A DNA stretch of 35,796 bases from Actinomycetota bacterium (lineage in GTDB: Bacteria; Actinomycetota; Thermoleophilia; Gaiellales; Gaiellaceae). The stretch lies in NCBI GenBank assembly GCA_013812265.1, contig JACCTQ010000221.1:1-35796 (forward strand), in the 5' to 3' direction. Numbering within the stretch: the first letter of the stretch is position 1; each line of letters begins with the position of its first letter. Positions 1 through 8,624 of the stretch are shown here, piece after piece. Below the pieces are notes generated by a model. That model saw nothing but the letters and a program-made list of their open reading frames with translations. It did no database searches and was not told the DNA's origin. The translations under genes were made by a program, and so were the position numbers.

Positions 1-47
1 AGCGGGTCCGTGAACGGCTCGCAGCCCTCGGCGTCTCCGCGGAATAG
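1..47 (+). CDS. 3' end of an unidentified gene
   Basis: An open frame enters from the left edge and ends at TAG (45-47), encoding about 14 residues ending in ERLAALGVSAE. It lies 17 nt upstream of the next gene on the same strand, so the two may share an operon. The fragment is too short to assign a family. That it is coding at all rests only on the open frame and the tight spacing. Confidence 0.4.
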   Translation, partial: RVRERLAALGVSAE

Positions 48-64
48 CCGGGAGCAGCGGAGAA

Positions 65-826
65 ATGCGGCTGGGACTCATCAGCGACCTCCACGGGAAC
101 CTGTTCGCGCTGGAGGCGGTGCTCGACGAGTTCCGCGACGAGCAGCTCGACCAGCTCGTCTGTCTCGGTGACATCGCCGTCGGCCCGCAGCCCGCGGAGA
201 CGATCGCCCGGCTGCGCGAGCTCGATTGCCCCGTCGTGATGGGCAACTGGGACGCGTATTTCGTCAGCGGCTTCCCCGAGCCCGACAACGATCTCGACCG
301 TCGGCTGATGGAGCTGGGCGCCTGGTGGAAGGCGGGCCTGTCGGACGCCGACCTCGAGTACCTGCGCGGGCTGAGCACGGCAGTTCGGCTGCCTGTCGAC
401 GACGGCTTCGAGCTGCTCGCGTTCCACGGCTCACCCCGCTCGTCCGAGGACCGCATCCTGCCGACGACTCCCGACGAGCAGCTCGACCAGATGCTCGGCG
501 CGAGGCGGGCTCAGCTCATGGTGGGGGGCCACACGCACTTCCAGATGGTGCGGCGGCACGGTGAAGGCCTCGTCGTCAACCCCGGCAGCGTCGGCCTGCC
601 GTTCGAGCGCCAGGAGCCCGTGATGCGGGTTTGCCCGTGGGCCGAGTACGGCATCGTGGAGGCCCGGGACGGGAGTTTGTCCGTGGACCTGCGCCGCACG
701 AGCTTCGACGTCGGCGCGCACCTGAACCTCATGCGGCGGAGCGGCATGCCGCACGTGGAGTGGTGGACGGGCCTCTGGGCGACGAGCCGGGACGGTACGA
801 GGCCTCGCTTCGGAACGGGCTCCTAG
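65..826 (+). CDS. Metallophosphoesterase, YfcE/MJ0936-like
   Basis: This 253-aa protein has the calcineurin-like metallophosphatase motif series. These are SDLHGN (Asp8, His10), GD (Asp36), GNWD (Asn61), a central FHGSPRS and a C-terminal GGHTH. These residues normally bind two metal ions that hydrolyse phosphomono- or phosphodiesters. The compact layout with an early DLHGN matches small YfcE-type cytosolic phosphodiesterases; the substrate cannot be read from sequence. The ATG at 65 follows a GGAG-rich stretch (gccgggagcagcggagaa), a fair ribosome site. It has no signal peptide. Its TAG overlaps the stop of the convergent next gene by 4 nt (CTAG). Confidence 0.85.
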   Translation: MRLGLISDLHGNLFALEAVLDEFRDEQLDQLVCLGDIAVGPQPAETIARLRELDCPVVMGNWDAYFVSGFPEPDNDLDRRLMELGAWWKAGLSDADLEYLRGLSTAVRLPVDDGFELLAFHGSPRSSEDRILPTTPDEQLDQMLGARRAQLMVGGHTHFQMVRRHGEGLVVNPGSVGLPFERQEPVMRVCPWAEYGIVEARDGSLSVDLRRTSFDVGAHLNLMRRSGMPHVEWWTGLWATSRDGTRPRFGTGS

Positions 827-1692
827 GCGTCCAGAACGTAGCCGGCGACGCGGTTGGAGCGAACGAACGCGTCCGTGACGTAGAAGCCCTCACGGGTCAG
901 TGCGCGCGTCTTGCGGCTGAAGATCGCAGACAGCTCGCGGCGGCCGTCGAGGTAGTGCACGAAGACCTTGATCGTCGAGGCGTCGATGTGGAGCTCGTTC
1001 CACGACGGCGGCGAGCCGGCGCGAATCCTGCGCGTGCCGGCCGTGCCGGAATTGCACACGAGCATGCCGTTCACCCCCCAGAAGAACGGCACGTGCTTGT
1101 GCCCGGAAAGGACCAGGTCGACGTCCAGGCCGACGAGGGTCAGCAGGAGATCGCCTGCGTCCAGGACGATGTTCCGCTCCCTGCCCGTCCCGGGGATCGA
1201 GACGAGGTGGTGGTGAACCGTGACGATGCGGATGTCGTCGGGCTCGCCGAACTGCTCGGCGATCCACGGGTAGCGGTCCCGGCCGACGCGTCCCTCGTTC
1301 ACGTCGGGCTCCGAGGAGTCGAGCCCGACGATCGTGAAGCCGCTCGCCTGCAGCCGCTCGGCTCGAACCGGGTCGAAGTCCACATGGAAGCGGGAGAACG
1401 GCTCGCCGAAGAAGCGATCGAAGTGGACGTAGCCGACGTTCCGCGCGTCGTGATTGCCCGGGATGATGACGGTGGGCGGCTCGAAGCGCTCGACCCACGC
1501 GGCTGCTTCCTCGTATTCCCACTCGTACCCGTCGGTGGTCAGATCGCCCGCGATGACGACCACGTCCGGCGCGATTCGGTGAACGAGTTCCACGATGCCG
1601 GTCAGCGCCTCGGGCGGCAAGCTCAGCCCCCCACCCACGTGGACATCGGAGATCTGCGCGATACGCAGCGGGATGGCGGCAAGGTCGGGCAC
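823..1692 (-). CDS. Metallophosphoesterase, CpdA/Icc-like
   Basis: This 289-aa protein has class III phosphodiesterase motifs in order: ISDVHVGGG (Asp16, His18), AGDLT, PGNHDAR, a VHHHL histidine cluster and SGHKH. This arrangement is typical of the CpdA/Icc family, whose members hydrolyse cAMP or other phosphodiesters. Cyclic-nucleotide activity is therefore possible but unproven. The GTG start at 1692 has no clear Shine-Dalgarno; a TATGGT hexamer lies 14 nt upstream. It diverges from the CNB-domain gene, a neighbourhood that makes a cyclic-nucleotide role more attractive. The 3' end overlaps the preceding metallophosphoesterase by 4 nt. Confidence 0.85.
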   Translation of the reverse strand: MPDLAAIPLRIAQISDVHVGGGLSLPPEALTGIVELVHRIAPDVVVIAGDLTTDGYEWEYEEAAAWVERFEPPTVIIPGNHDARNVGYVHFDRFFGEPFSRFHVDFDPVRAERLQASGFTIVGLDSSEPDVNEGRVGRDRYPWIAEQFGEPDDIRIVTVHHHLVSIPGTGRERNIVLDAGDLLLTLVGLDVDLVLSGHKHVPFFWGVNGMLVCNSGTAGTRRIRAGSPPSWNELHIDASTIKVFVHYLDGRRELSAIFSRKTRALTREGFYVTDAFVRSNRVAGYVLDA

Positions 1693-1694
1693 GC

Positions 1695-1704
1695 TAGACT
1701 CGCC
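1695..1704 (+). promoter_or_regulatory. Possible -10 element TAGACTCGCC
   Basis: The 10-mer TAGACTCGCC sits in the divergent gap before the CNB gene. The identical 10-mer lies directly before the FHA-ABC gene at 35239-35248. TAGACT resembles an actinobacterial -10 box. No convincing -35 is seen, so the call rests on sequence likeness and repetition. Confidence 0.3.
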
Positions 1705-1781
1705 GCACCATAGTCGGAGAAGCGGCCTCAGCGGAAGGGTCGGCGGGACGGGCCGAGGGCGGCCATAGTCTCGTCAAAGCG

Positions 1782-2198
1782 TTGCGGGCGGTTCCGGGGC
1801 TCGCGGTCTGCGACGAGGCCACGCTGCTCGCGATCGTCGGCAGCTCGTTCAATCTCCACTGGCCTGCCGGTGTTCGCGTCTTCGAGCGCGGTTCGCCCGC
1901 CGACGGCCTCTTCATAGTGCTGATCGGTGTCGTGCGCATCCTGGCCGAGGACGACGTCGAGGTGGCCAGCCTCGGGCCGGGGCAGTACTTCGGCGAGCTC
2001 GCCCTGCTCCTCGGCGCCCCGCACCGCTACGACGCGGTCGCGGCCGAGGACGTCGACCTGATGGTCGTCCCCAAAGATCGCTTCGACGCTCTGCTCGCCG
2101 AGAGCCCGGGGCTGGCCGAGGCGGTCCGCAAGACTGCTGCGGAGCGGGCGGGCACCGATTTCGGCGGACCGCCGCCGGCCTGGACGATGGCTCGCTAA
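1782..2198 (+). CDS. Stand-alone cyclic-nucleotide-binding domain protein
   Basis: This protein of about 138 aa is almost wholly one CNB (CRP-type beta-barrel) domain, with no DNA-binding helix-turn-helix. The phosphate-binding cassette reads FGELALLLGAPHRYDAV. The FGELA part is canonical, but the usual PRAA is PHRYDA, so the ligand arginine is shifted by one residue and cAMP binding is uncertain. The TTG start at 1782 lacks a ribosome site. The frame stays open upstream to the stop at 1695 and reads plausibly (HSLVKALRAVPGL), so the true start may lie upstream at an unusual codon. The stop overlaps the convergent cyclase gene by 4 nt (CTAA). Confidence 0.7.
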   Translation: MRAVPGLAVCDEATLLAIVGSSFNLHWPAGVRVFERGSPADGLFIVLIGVVRILAEDDVEVASLGPGQYFGELALLLGAPHRYDAVAAEDVDLMVVPKDRFDALLAESPGLAEAVRKTAAERAGTDFGGPPPAWTMAR

Positions 2199-2653
2199 CC
2201 CCCTCTTGCCGCCTCTTCGAGGCGCTCCTTGATCGCGCTCATCTGCACCTGCGTGTTCTTGTTCAGATACTCCTCGGCCTGCTCGTCGTTCGCGGGGGCG
2301 TCGGGCTTCATCGAGAACTCCTGTACCCAGCGCATGTTGGTGCCCTCTCCCTCGGGCTCGAAGTACCACTCGATGTTCATGTACTCGAAGGGCCCGGTCT
2401 CGATGCGATGGGCCTTGACCGAGTGGCTGTCCGGGTCGACCGTACGCTCCGACACCCACGTCCAGACCTTTCCGTCGTACTCGGGGTCGGGGTGCGTGGT
2501 CAGCCGGAACTCGATCGTGTCGCCCCGGCGCTCGAGGATCTCCGCCTGCGCATACTCGGTGAAGAGGTCCGGCCAGCTCGGCACGTCGTTCATCCGCTCC
2601 CACACGAACTGGAGCGGGGCGTCGATGACGACGGAGTTGTCAGTCTTGGCCAT
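2195..2653 (-). CDS. SRPBCC polyketide aromatase/cyclase (TcmN/WhiE-VI-like)
   Basis: This 152-aa single-domain START/SRPBCC protein begins with the typical beta strand and helix VVIDAPLQFVWERMNDVPSWPDLF. It continues with ERRGDTIEFRLTT and the late WYFEPEGEGTNMRWVQEF. Family members of this length in type II PKS clusters hold the poly-beta-ketone chain in a deep cavity and direct first-ring cyclisation and aromatisation. Here it directly follows the ACP gene with a TAATG stop-start overlap at 2653, the order seen in spore-pigment clusters (ACP then cyclase). It is the last gene of the PKS operon. No catalytic residue can be named with certainty from sequence alone. Confidence 0.85.
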   Translation of the reverse strand: MAKTDNSVVIDAPLQFVWERMNDVPSWPDLFTEYAQAEILERRGDTIEFRLTTHPDPEYDGKVWTWVSERTVDPDSHSVKAHRIETGPFEYMNIEWYFEPEGEGTNMRWVQEFSMKPDAPANDEQAEEYLNKNTQVQMSAIKERLEEAARGG

Positions 2654-2916
2654 TACTGCTCCCCTCCTTCCCGCAGACGGCGGTTGGTGTACTCGATCGC
2701 CTCGCCGACCGTCGTGATCTGCTCGGCGTCCTCGTCGGGGATGGTGAACCCGTACTCCTGCTGCATCGCGAGCTGGATCTCGACGAACGCGAGCGAGTCG
2801 AGCCCGAGTTGGTCGAACGTCAAGCTCGGATCGTCGACGACCTGATCCTCCGGGACGCCGATGCGGTTGACGAGGATGTCCTTCGCGTCGGCGAACGTGA
2901 ACTCACGGACTGCCAT
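2653..2916 (-). CDS. Acyl carrier protein of the type II PKS
   Basis: This 87-aa acyl carrier protein has the phosphopantetheine site LGLDSLAFVE (Ser41). The surrounding helices (FTFADAKDILVNRIGV, then EEYGFTIPDEDAEQITTVGEAIEY) match the ACP fold. It would carry the growing chain as a thioester between the transacylase, the KS-alpha/CLF pair and the cyclases. The start at 2916 is fixed by a strong ribosome site (agaaggaggt) 6 nt upstream; the longer ORF in the track is not needed. It lies 22 nt downstream of the patatin gene and overlaps the cyclase start. No phosphopantetheinyl transferase is present in the window. Confidence 0.92.
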   Translation of the reverse strand: MAVREFTFADAKDILVNRIGVPEDQVVDDPSLTFDQLGLDSLAFVEIQLAMQQEYGFTIPDEDAEQITTVGEAIEYTNRRLREGGEQ

Positions 2917-2938
2917 GCGTACCTCCTTCTCGTTCGGG

Positions 2939-4561
2939 TTAGTGATAGTGACCGGACTGGGGACGGGCCAGCGACGCGAGCGCGGGCAACCGCTCGCGGG
3001 CTGCGACTCGCCCGGCCTCGAGGAACAGGTCGGCGAGGTGGAAGTCCCGCCAGGTCGATGGTCCGAAGCGCGGCGTGATCGGGACGTCGGCCCGCGCCGC
3101 GTGCTGCTCGCTCGAGTCGAGCTGCGCCAGGTCCATGACCTCCAGCAATGTGTCGAGCATTCTTGCGGGTCGCGCCTTCCGCTGCTCGTCGGCCTGCGTT
3201 GCCGACCCCGGCCATGCCGGCAGCGTCTCGCGGCTGATGATGTTGACGGAGACCGTGACGTCGGCACCTGCCTCGCGAACCGCGTCGCTCGGCACGGGCA
3301 CGAGGGCCAGGCCGTCGACCAGGCGGCGGCCGTTCTGCTCCCGGGGGGGAAAGAGGCCCGCGAGCGCGGTTGCCGCAAGGAGCGCCTCCCATAGGGGTCC
3401 CTGCGTGACCGGGGCAGCCTCGCGCGCGTTCAGGTCGACGGTCATGACGACGAGCGGGATGACGAGGTCCGCGAAGGTCTTCAGATCGGTCGTCTCGCGG
3501 AGGAGGCGGGTCATCGTCTCGAGGCCGGTCGAGCCGCCCGTCATCGACAGCTTGAACATGTCCTCGACGATCTCCGGGCGGAAGGCGTCCCTCATGGCGG
3601 CCTCGATCTCCGCGGCGCCGTGGCCGAGGGCGATCCAGGCGCCCACGATCGCGCCGATGCTGCTGCCGGAGACGTAGTCGACCGTGTAGCCGGCTTCCTC
3701 GAGCACCGACAGAACACCCACGTGGGAATAGCCTTTGGCGCCGCCGGCGCCGAGGGCAAGCCCGAGCTTCGTCCTCGACAGGTGCCGCCCCAGCCACGCC
3801 ACGTCGGCCGGCCGGCCATCAGCCCCCAGCGGAACGACCTCGAGCGGACCCGCATCGTCCTCGAGCGGCACCAGTCGTCCACGCTCACTCTCCGATACGA
3901 GCGCGAGCACCCGGTCGACTCCATCCAGGATAGGGGGCGCGGTCTCGTTCTCGAGCCCGATGAGGACGAGCACCGTCCCATGATCGGAGAGCAGCTCGTC
4001 GAGACCGGCGAGCGGCTCCAGCGAGGCGCGCGCGTCCACGGTCACGACGGGACGCGGGCTCGCCGCCTCGGTCGCGGCGAGTACGTCGGAAAGAGCGGCC
4101 GCGGCCGAGTCGCCGACGATCAGCGCGATCGCTTCGCCGCGCGCGCGGGCGTCCACGACCTGCGCCGTCGTGGCGGCGAGCCGCTCGCTGAGGATGCGGG
4201 TCAGGCTCTGGAGGATCCGCGGCTCCCTCGCGACGACGCCGGCGAACGCGTCGCGCGAGAGCTCGAGCGCCGTCGTGGGGACCGCGGCGGTGACGGTCGC
4301 CGTGCGGGGCTCGCCCGTGACGAGCGACATCTCGCCGACGATGTCGCCGCGGCGAAGGCGGGCCACGACGCGTGAGCCGCCGTCCTCGGCGGGGAGCGAG
4401 ACCCTTGCGAAGCCGTCCAGGACCACGAACAGACTGTCACCCGGCTCACCCGCGCGGCAGATCACCTCGCGCGGTGCGAAGGTACGCCGGCGCATGGCGG
4501 CCTCGAGCTGCTCCAGAGCCTCGGCGCTGACGCCCTCGAAGAGTGGATTCCGCGCTAGCAC
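2939..4561 (-). CDS. CNB-domain patatin-like phospholipase
   Basis: This 540-aa protein has an N-terminal CNB domain (about 10-125) with cassette GEMSLVTGEPRTATV, which keeps both the Glu and the Arg expected for cyclic-nucleotide phosphate contact. A linker follows, then a patatin domain (about 263-455) with the oxyanion loop GAGGAKG (271-277), the nucleophile elbow GSSIG (Ser301) and the dyad aspartate in VDG (Asp416). This is the architecture of bacterial NTE-like lipases, which cleave acyl chains from phospholipids. The GTG start at 4561 follows an in-frame stop by 21 nt. It sits between the acyl-AMP ligase and the ACP, unusual company for a lipase. It could instead be a housekeeping esterase caught in the operon. 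Confidence 0.88.
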   Translation of the reverse strand: MLARNPLFEGVSAEALEQLEAAMRRRTFAPREVICRAGEPGDSLFVVLDGFARVSLPAEDGGSRVVARLRRGDIVGEMSLVTGEPRTATVTAAVPTTALELSRDAFAGVVAREPRILQSLTRILSERLAATTAQVVDARARGEAIALIVGDSAAAALSDVLAATEAASPRPVVTVDARASLEPLAGLDELLSDHGTVLVLIGLENETAPPILDGVDRVLALVSESERGRLVPLEDDAGPLEVVPLGADGRPADVAWLGRHLSRTKLGLALGAGGAKGYSHVGVLSVLEEAGYTVDYVSGSSIGAIVGAWIALGHGAAEIEAAMRDAFRPEIVEDMFKLSMTGGSTGLETMTRLLRETTDLKTFADLVIPLVVMTVDLNAREAAPVTQGPLWEALLAATALAGLFPPREQNGRRLVDGLALVPVPSDAVREAGADVTVSVNIISRETLPAWPGSATQADEQRKARPARMLDTLLEVMDLAQLDSSEQHAARADVPITPRFGPSTWRDFHLADLFLEAGRVAARERLPALASLARPQSGHYH

Positions 4562-4582
4562 CCCGGACCGCGAAGCGATTCG

Positions 4583-6088
4583 CTAGACGTCGTCGGAGCC
4601 TGCGGACCCGGCTGCGGCCAGGTTTCGAAGCCGACGACGGTCAGGCTTTCCAGATGCGAGCACGGGGAGGGAAGGGAGCATGCGGAGCGCGTAGGGCACC
4701 TTATAACCGGCGACCCGGGAGCGGGCAAACCGCAAGAGGTCGATAGACGTCAGGACGGCTCCGGGACGCGCGACGACGAATGCCTCCAGCACCTCGCCCA
4801 TTCGCTCGCTGGGCCGCCCCAGCACGGCTGCCTCGAGAACATCCGGGTGCTCGAGGAGCACCGCCTCCACCTCGGCGGGCACGACGGTGAAGCCCCCGAC
4901 CTGCACGACGTCCTTCGCCCGGCCGACGATGCGGACGTAGCCGCCCTCGATCGTCGCCAGATCGCCCGTGCGGAACCAGCCGTCGACGAAGGCGTCCACG
5001 TCAGGGGCGGACCGGCCGAAGTAGCCGGGCGTCACCGCAGGGCCCCGCAGCTCCAGCACACCGTCGTTCGCCACGCGGAGCTCGAATCCCGGGAGCGCGC
5101 GGCCGACCGTGGTGAGGCGTACGGCCGGTGGATCGTCGAGTCGGCACGACGAGACCGCGCCTGCCTCGGTCAGGCCGTAGACGTTGAGTGCCAGCAGCCC
5201 GTGCGCCGCGAGGCGCTCGAGCATGGCCGAAGGCGAGGGCGCGCCCGCTACGAGCCCGCTCCTGATTCCATCCAGGGCCTCCGGCCGGCTACCCAGCAGC
5301 GAGGCGAAGAGCGTCGGCGATCCGTGGAGCAGCGTGGGGCGCCGTTCCTCGAGCGCGCGGAGCAGCGGGCCCGGTGAGAAGGTCGACTCGACGAGGACCA
5401 CCGCGGCTCCGGCGGCGAGGGTCGCGAGGAAGCAGGTCAGCCCGAAAGCGTGCGAGATGGGAACGATCAGCACGGCGCGGTCGTCGGCCTTCAGCTCGAG
5501 CAGGTCGCGGAACGCTCGGGCGCCGTTGACCTCGCGGGCATGCGAGACGAGCGCTCCCCTCGGCGCCCCGGTCGTCCCGGAGCTGTAGAGGAGCGCGGCG
5601 ACCTCGGCCGCGAGCGGCTCGGAGACGCGTGTCGCACCGCTCCTACGCTCGTCCTCCACCTCGCCTGCCGGCCCGGCGAGCAAGCACGAGCGGAGGGTTG
5701 GAAGGCCCGGCGACAGCCGCTCCAGCGCCTCGGCGAAGGAGTAGCCGCCGTGAGAGGCGACGCACACGACGGCGGTCGGCTCGGCGTCGCCGAGGATCCG
5801 CTCGAGCTCCCACTCTCGCAGCCTCGCGGTGAGGGGCACCGCGACCGCCCCTACCCGCCAGGCCGCGAAGGTCGCGACGGCGAGCGCCGGGGAGTTGGGG
5901 GCGATGATCGCGATCCGCTGCCCGACGAGCCCGGCCGGCCCGGCCGAGCGCTCGAGGCGTTTGGCGAGGACAACCACCTGCTGCCTCAGCTCGGCGTAGG
6001 CGAGCTCGGCGCCTTGCCAGAGGAGCGCGGGCCGGTCGGCGTGTTCATCGACAGCGGAGTCGAGAAGCCCGCCGACCGTGTCGGTCAC
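4583..6088 (-). CDS. Acyl/aryl-AMP ligase (ANL superfamily)
   Basis: This 501-aa adenylate-forming enzyme has all the core motifs. They are the P-loop YSSGTTGAPRG (168-178), NVYGLTEAG (302-310), GWFRTGDL (370-377), the hinge region GRAKDVVQVGG and the C-terminal catalytic lysine in ASGKPDRR (Lys481). It activates a carboxylic acid as acyl-AMP and passes it to CoA or to a carrier protein. The acid is unknown. In type II PKS clusters such ligases can supply an unusual starter unit. The GTG start at 6088 overlaps the CLF stop as GTGA, so the much longer ORF-track start is wrong. It lies between CLF and the patatin in one operon. Confidence 0.9.
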   Translation of the reverse strand: MTDTVGGLLDSAVDEHADRPALLWQGAELAYAELRQQVVVLAKRLERSAGPAGLVGQRIAIIAPNSPALAVATFAAWRVGAVAVPLTARLREWELERILGDAEPTAVVCVASHGGYSFAEALERLSPGLPTLRSCLLAGPAGEVEDERRSGATRVSEPLAAEVAALLYSSGTTGAPRGALVSHAREVNGARAFRDLLELKADDRAVLIVPISHAFGLTCFLATLAAGAAVVLVESTFSPGPLLRALEERRPTLLHGSPTLFASLLGSRPEALDGIRSGLVAGAPSPSAMLERLAAHGLLALNVYGLTEAGAVSSCRLDDPPAVRLTTVGRALPGFELRVANDGVLELRGPAVTPGYFGRSAPDVDAFVDGWFRTGDLATIEGGYVRIVGRAKDVVQVGGFTVVPAEVEAVLLEHPDVLEAAVLGRPSERMGEVLEAFVVARPGAVLTSIDLLRFARSRVAGYKVPYALRMLPSLPVLASGKPDRRRLRNLAAAGSAGSDDV

Positions 6089-7350
6089 GTCACCCGGCGA
6101 AGGACCAGCGCGCCGTTGAAGCCGCCGAAGCCGCGAGCGTTGACGAGCACCGTGTCGAGCTCGGCTTCCCGCGCCTCGTCTTTGACGAAGGCGAGGTCGC
6201 AGCCTTCGGCCGGCTGCTCGAGGTTGATCGTCGGCGGCAGCACACCGTCCCGGATAGCCAAGAGCGCGGCGGCCACGTCGAGCGCGCCTCCACCGGCGTA
6301 GAGCCGGCCCACCATGGTCTTCGGCGCCGTTACCGGCACGTCGCGCCCGTCGAAGACGCTCTTGATCGCCTGCGCTTCGGCCGCATCGGCCACGGGCACG
6401 CCGGCAGCGTCCGCGAAGACGGCGTCGACGTCCTCCGCGGCAACATCCGCTCGCTCCAGGGCGATTCTCATCGCCCGTTCGAGTTGACCGCCGTCCCGCG
6501 TCGGCTGTTTCGCGTCGAACGCGTCGTTCGTCGTGCCGTAGCCGGCGATCTCGCCGTAGAGCTTCGGCGCCTCTCGCCGCTCCGCGCTGCCGCGGTCCTC
6601 GACCGTGATGATCGCCCCTCCCTCGCCGAAGACGTACCCGTTCGCGCGCTCGTCGAAGGGGAGAAAGGCCTTCGCGGGGTCGGAGGCGGAGCTCAGCCGG
6701 CCGTTCGTCAACTGGCAGGTGAGCGCGTACGGCCCGATCGGGGCCTCGGTTCCGCCGGAGATGACGAAGTCGACACCGCGGATGATGTTCCGCCGTGAAT
6801 GCCAGAGCGCCTCCAGCCCGCCGGCGCCTTCCTGCACGACGACACCGCACGGACCCTTCATGCCGTACTTGATCGCGATCTGCCCCGTCGTGGCGGCGTA
6901 GAACCAGGCGATCGACTGGTACGCCCCGACGAAGATCGGCCCCTTCCCCCACAGGTTCTGGATCTCCTTCTGGCCGAACTCGTTACCCCCCGAGCCGCTC
7001 GCCGTGATCACGCTCATCCGGTAGGGGTCACCGTCGGCGGGATCGAAGCCGGCATCGTCCAGAGCCATCTGCGTGGCGGCCAGCGCCATGTGCGTCCAGC
7101 GGTCGGTCTGCACGATCACGCGCTGGTCGACGTAGTCGGAAGCCTCGAAGCCGTCGACCTCGCCCGCGAGTTGCACCGGATACTGGGACGGGTCGAATTG
7201 CGTGATCCGCCCGATTCCGCTCGTGCCCGCCTTCGTCGCCTCCCACCAGTTTTCTGTGCCGATGCCGTTCGGCGCGACGACGCCGAGACCCGTGATCACG
7301 GCTCGCCGGCTGTCCGAGGGCAGGCTCGTGAAGCTCTCCGGCTGGGTCAC
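6085..7350 (-). CDS. Chain-length factor (KS-beta) of type II PKS
   Basis: This 421-aa ketosynthase-fold protein lies immediately after KS-alpha. Its nucleophile position is not cysteine. Aligning [17 protein letters not shown] with the KS-alpha motif [15 protein letters not shown] puts Gly175 where the cysteine belongs. Canonical CLFs have Gln there (EQAGGLDA). The condensation histidine motifs of KS-alpha are also lost ([14 protein letters not shown] in place of NAHGSGT). It should therefore not condense by itself but heterodimerise with KS-alpha and set chain length. The GTG start at 7350 overlaps the KS-alpha stop as GTGA, the coupling typical of KS/CLF pairs. The longer ORF in the track is spurious upstream. 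Confidence 0.92.
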   Translation of the reverse strand: MTQPESFTSLPSDSRRAVITGLGVVAPNGIGTENWWEATKAGTSGIGRITQFDPSQYPVQLAGEVDGFEASDYVDQRVIVQTDRWTHMALAATQMALDDAGFDPADGDPYRMSVITASGSGGNEFGQKEIQNLWGKGPIFVGAYQSIAWFYAATTGQIAIKYGMKGPCGVVVQEGAGGLEALWHSRRNIIRGVDFVISGGTEAPIGPYALTCQLTNGRLSSASDPAKAFLPFDERANGYVFGEGGAIITVEDRGSAERREAPKLYGEIAGYGTTNDAFDAKQPTRDGGQLERAMRIALERADVAAEDVDAVFADAAGVPVADAAEAQAIKSVFDGRDVPVTAPKTMVGRLYAGGGALDVAAALLAIRDGVLPPTINLEQPAEGCDLAFVKDEAREAELDTVLVNARGFGGFNGALVLRRVT

Positions 7351-8621
7351 GTCCCCACCTCCTGAAGCTCGGCCGGGCGAGCGAACAGCATCGCGGACTG
7401 GAAGCCGCCGAACCCGCTGCCCGTCGAGAGCGCGACATCGACCGGCGTCCGGCGCGCCTCGTTCGGCGTGTAGTCGAGGTCGCACTCCGGATCGGGGTTC
7501 TCCCAGTTCGCCGTCGGTGGCACGACGCCGCGGTCGATCGCGAGCGCGCACGCGGCCATCTCGACGGCGCCGATCCCGCCGAGCGAGTGGCCGACCATCG
7601 ACTTGATCGAGCTGATGGGGATCTTGTACGCCCGCTCGCCAAGCGATCTCTTGTACGCGGCCGTCTCGTGGCGGTCGTTCTGCTTCGTACCCGAGCCGTG
7701 GGCGTTGATGTAGTCGATGTCCTCGGGCCGGATGCTGCCCTGGGCCATCGCGTCGAGGATCGCCTCGCTCATCTCGGCACCGTCGGGGCGGAGCCCGGTC
7801 ATGTGGTAGGCGTTGCCCCGGTTCGCATAGCCGGCGACCTCGCAGTAGATGTGGGCGCCGCGGTCACGCGCGCTCTCGAACTCCTCGAGCACGAGTACGC
7901 CCGCTCCCTCGCCCATCACGAAACCGTCCCGGTCCCGGTCGAACGGCCGCGAGGCGTGCGCGGCGTCGTCGTTTCGCCGCGACGTCGCCTTGATCGGGTC
8001 GAAGCAGGCCATCGAGATCGGTGAGATGCCGGTCTCCGACGCGCCCGAGATGACGATGTCGGCCTCGCCGTCCTGGATCAACTGATGGCCGTAGCCGATC
8101 CCGTCGATGCCTGACGTGCACCCGGTGGAGATGACGACCGAGGGCCCGTGGGCACCGAATCTGAGCGCCACCTCGCTCGCGAGCGTGCTCGGCACGAGTG
8201 CGTGGTAGAGGAACGGGGACGCATACTCGTGGTCGACGAGCCACTTCTGGCCGCGGTTGGAGACGACGACGTAGTCGTCCTCGAGCTGCATGGTGCCGCC
8301 GACGGCGCTGCCGAGGGTGACACCCAGCCGGTCGCGGTCGACCTCCTCGAGCGTGAGCCCGCTGTCGTGCACGGCCTCGAGCGCCGCGGCGACCGCGAAC
8401 TGCACCGAGCGGTCCATGCGCGAGATCTCCTGGTCGTCGAGACCGGCCGCCCGCGGGTCGAAGTCGCACTCGGCGGCGATCTGGGAGCGAAAACCCTCCG
8501 GGTCGAAGAAGGTGATGCGGCGGGTGGCCGTCCGGCCGGCTGTGATCATCTCCCAGAAAGCCTCGCGCGTCGGTCCGCCCGGGGCCACGACGCCAACGCC
8601 GGTGATCGCGGAGCGGCGCAC
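7347..8621 (-). CDS. Ketosynthase alpha (KS-alpha) of type II PKS
   Basis: This 424-aa protein has the complete catalytic set: [14 protein letters not shown] (Cys168), [15 protein letters not shown] (His308), [11 protein letters not shown] (Lys340, His345) and a [12 protein letters not shown]-terminus. The stretches [29 protein letters not shown] and [12 protein letters not shown] closely recall actinomycete aromatic PKS ketosynthases (ActI-ORF1, WhiE-III) rather than FabF. With CLF it performs repeated decarboxylative condensation of malonyl-ACP. The GTG start at 8621 lies 3 nt after the cupin stop. It is the best single marker that this is an aromatic type II PKS locus. Confidence 0.95.
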   Translation of the reverse strand: MRRSAITGVGVVAPGGPTREAFWEMITAGRTATRRITFFDPEGFRSQIAAECDFDPRAAGLDDQEISRMDRSVQFAVAAALEAVHDSGLTLEEVDRDRLGVTLGSAVGGTMQLEDDYVVVSNRGQKWLVDHEYASPFLYHALVPSTLASEVALRFGAHGPSVVISTGCTSGIDGIGYGHQLIQDGEADIVISGASETGISPISMACFDPIKATSRRNDDAAHASRPFDRDRDGFVMGEGAGVLVLEEFESARDRGAHIYCEVAGYANRGNAYHMTGLRPDGAEMSEAILDAMAQGSIRPEDIDYINAHGSGTKQNDRHETAAYKRSLGERAYKIPISSIKSMVGHSLGGIGAVEMAACALAIDRGVVPPTANWENPDPECDLDYTPNEARRTPVDVALSTGSGFGGFQSAMLFARPAELQEVGT

Positions 8622-8624
8622 GTC

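Noticed and set aside
631-1713. Plus-strand 360-aa ORF
   Set aside because: It is antisense to the CpdA-like gene and has an Arg/Val/Asp-rich composition with no domain motifs; a typical GC-rich shadow frame.
4583-6952. Minus-strand 789-aa ORF as one gene
   Set aside because: The N-terminal third is the CLF gene read in the wrong frame; the ligase starts at 6088.
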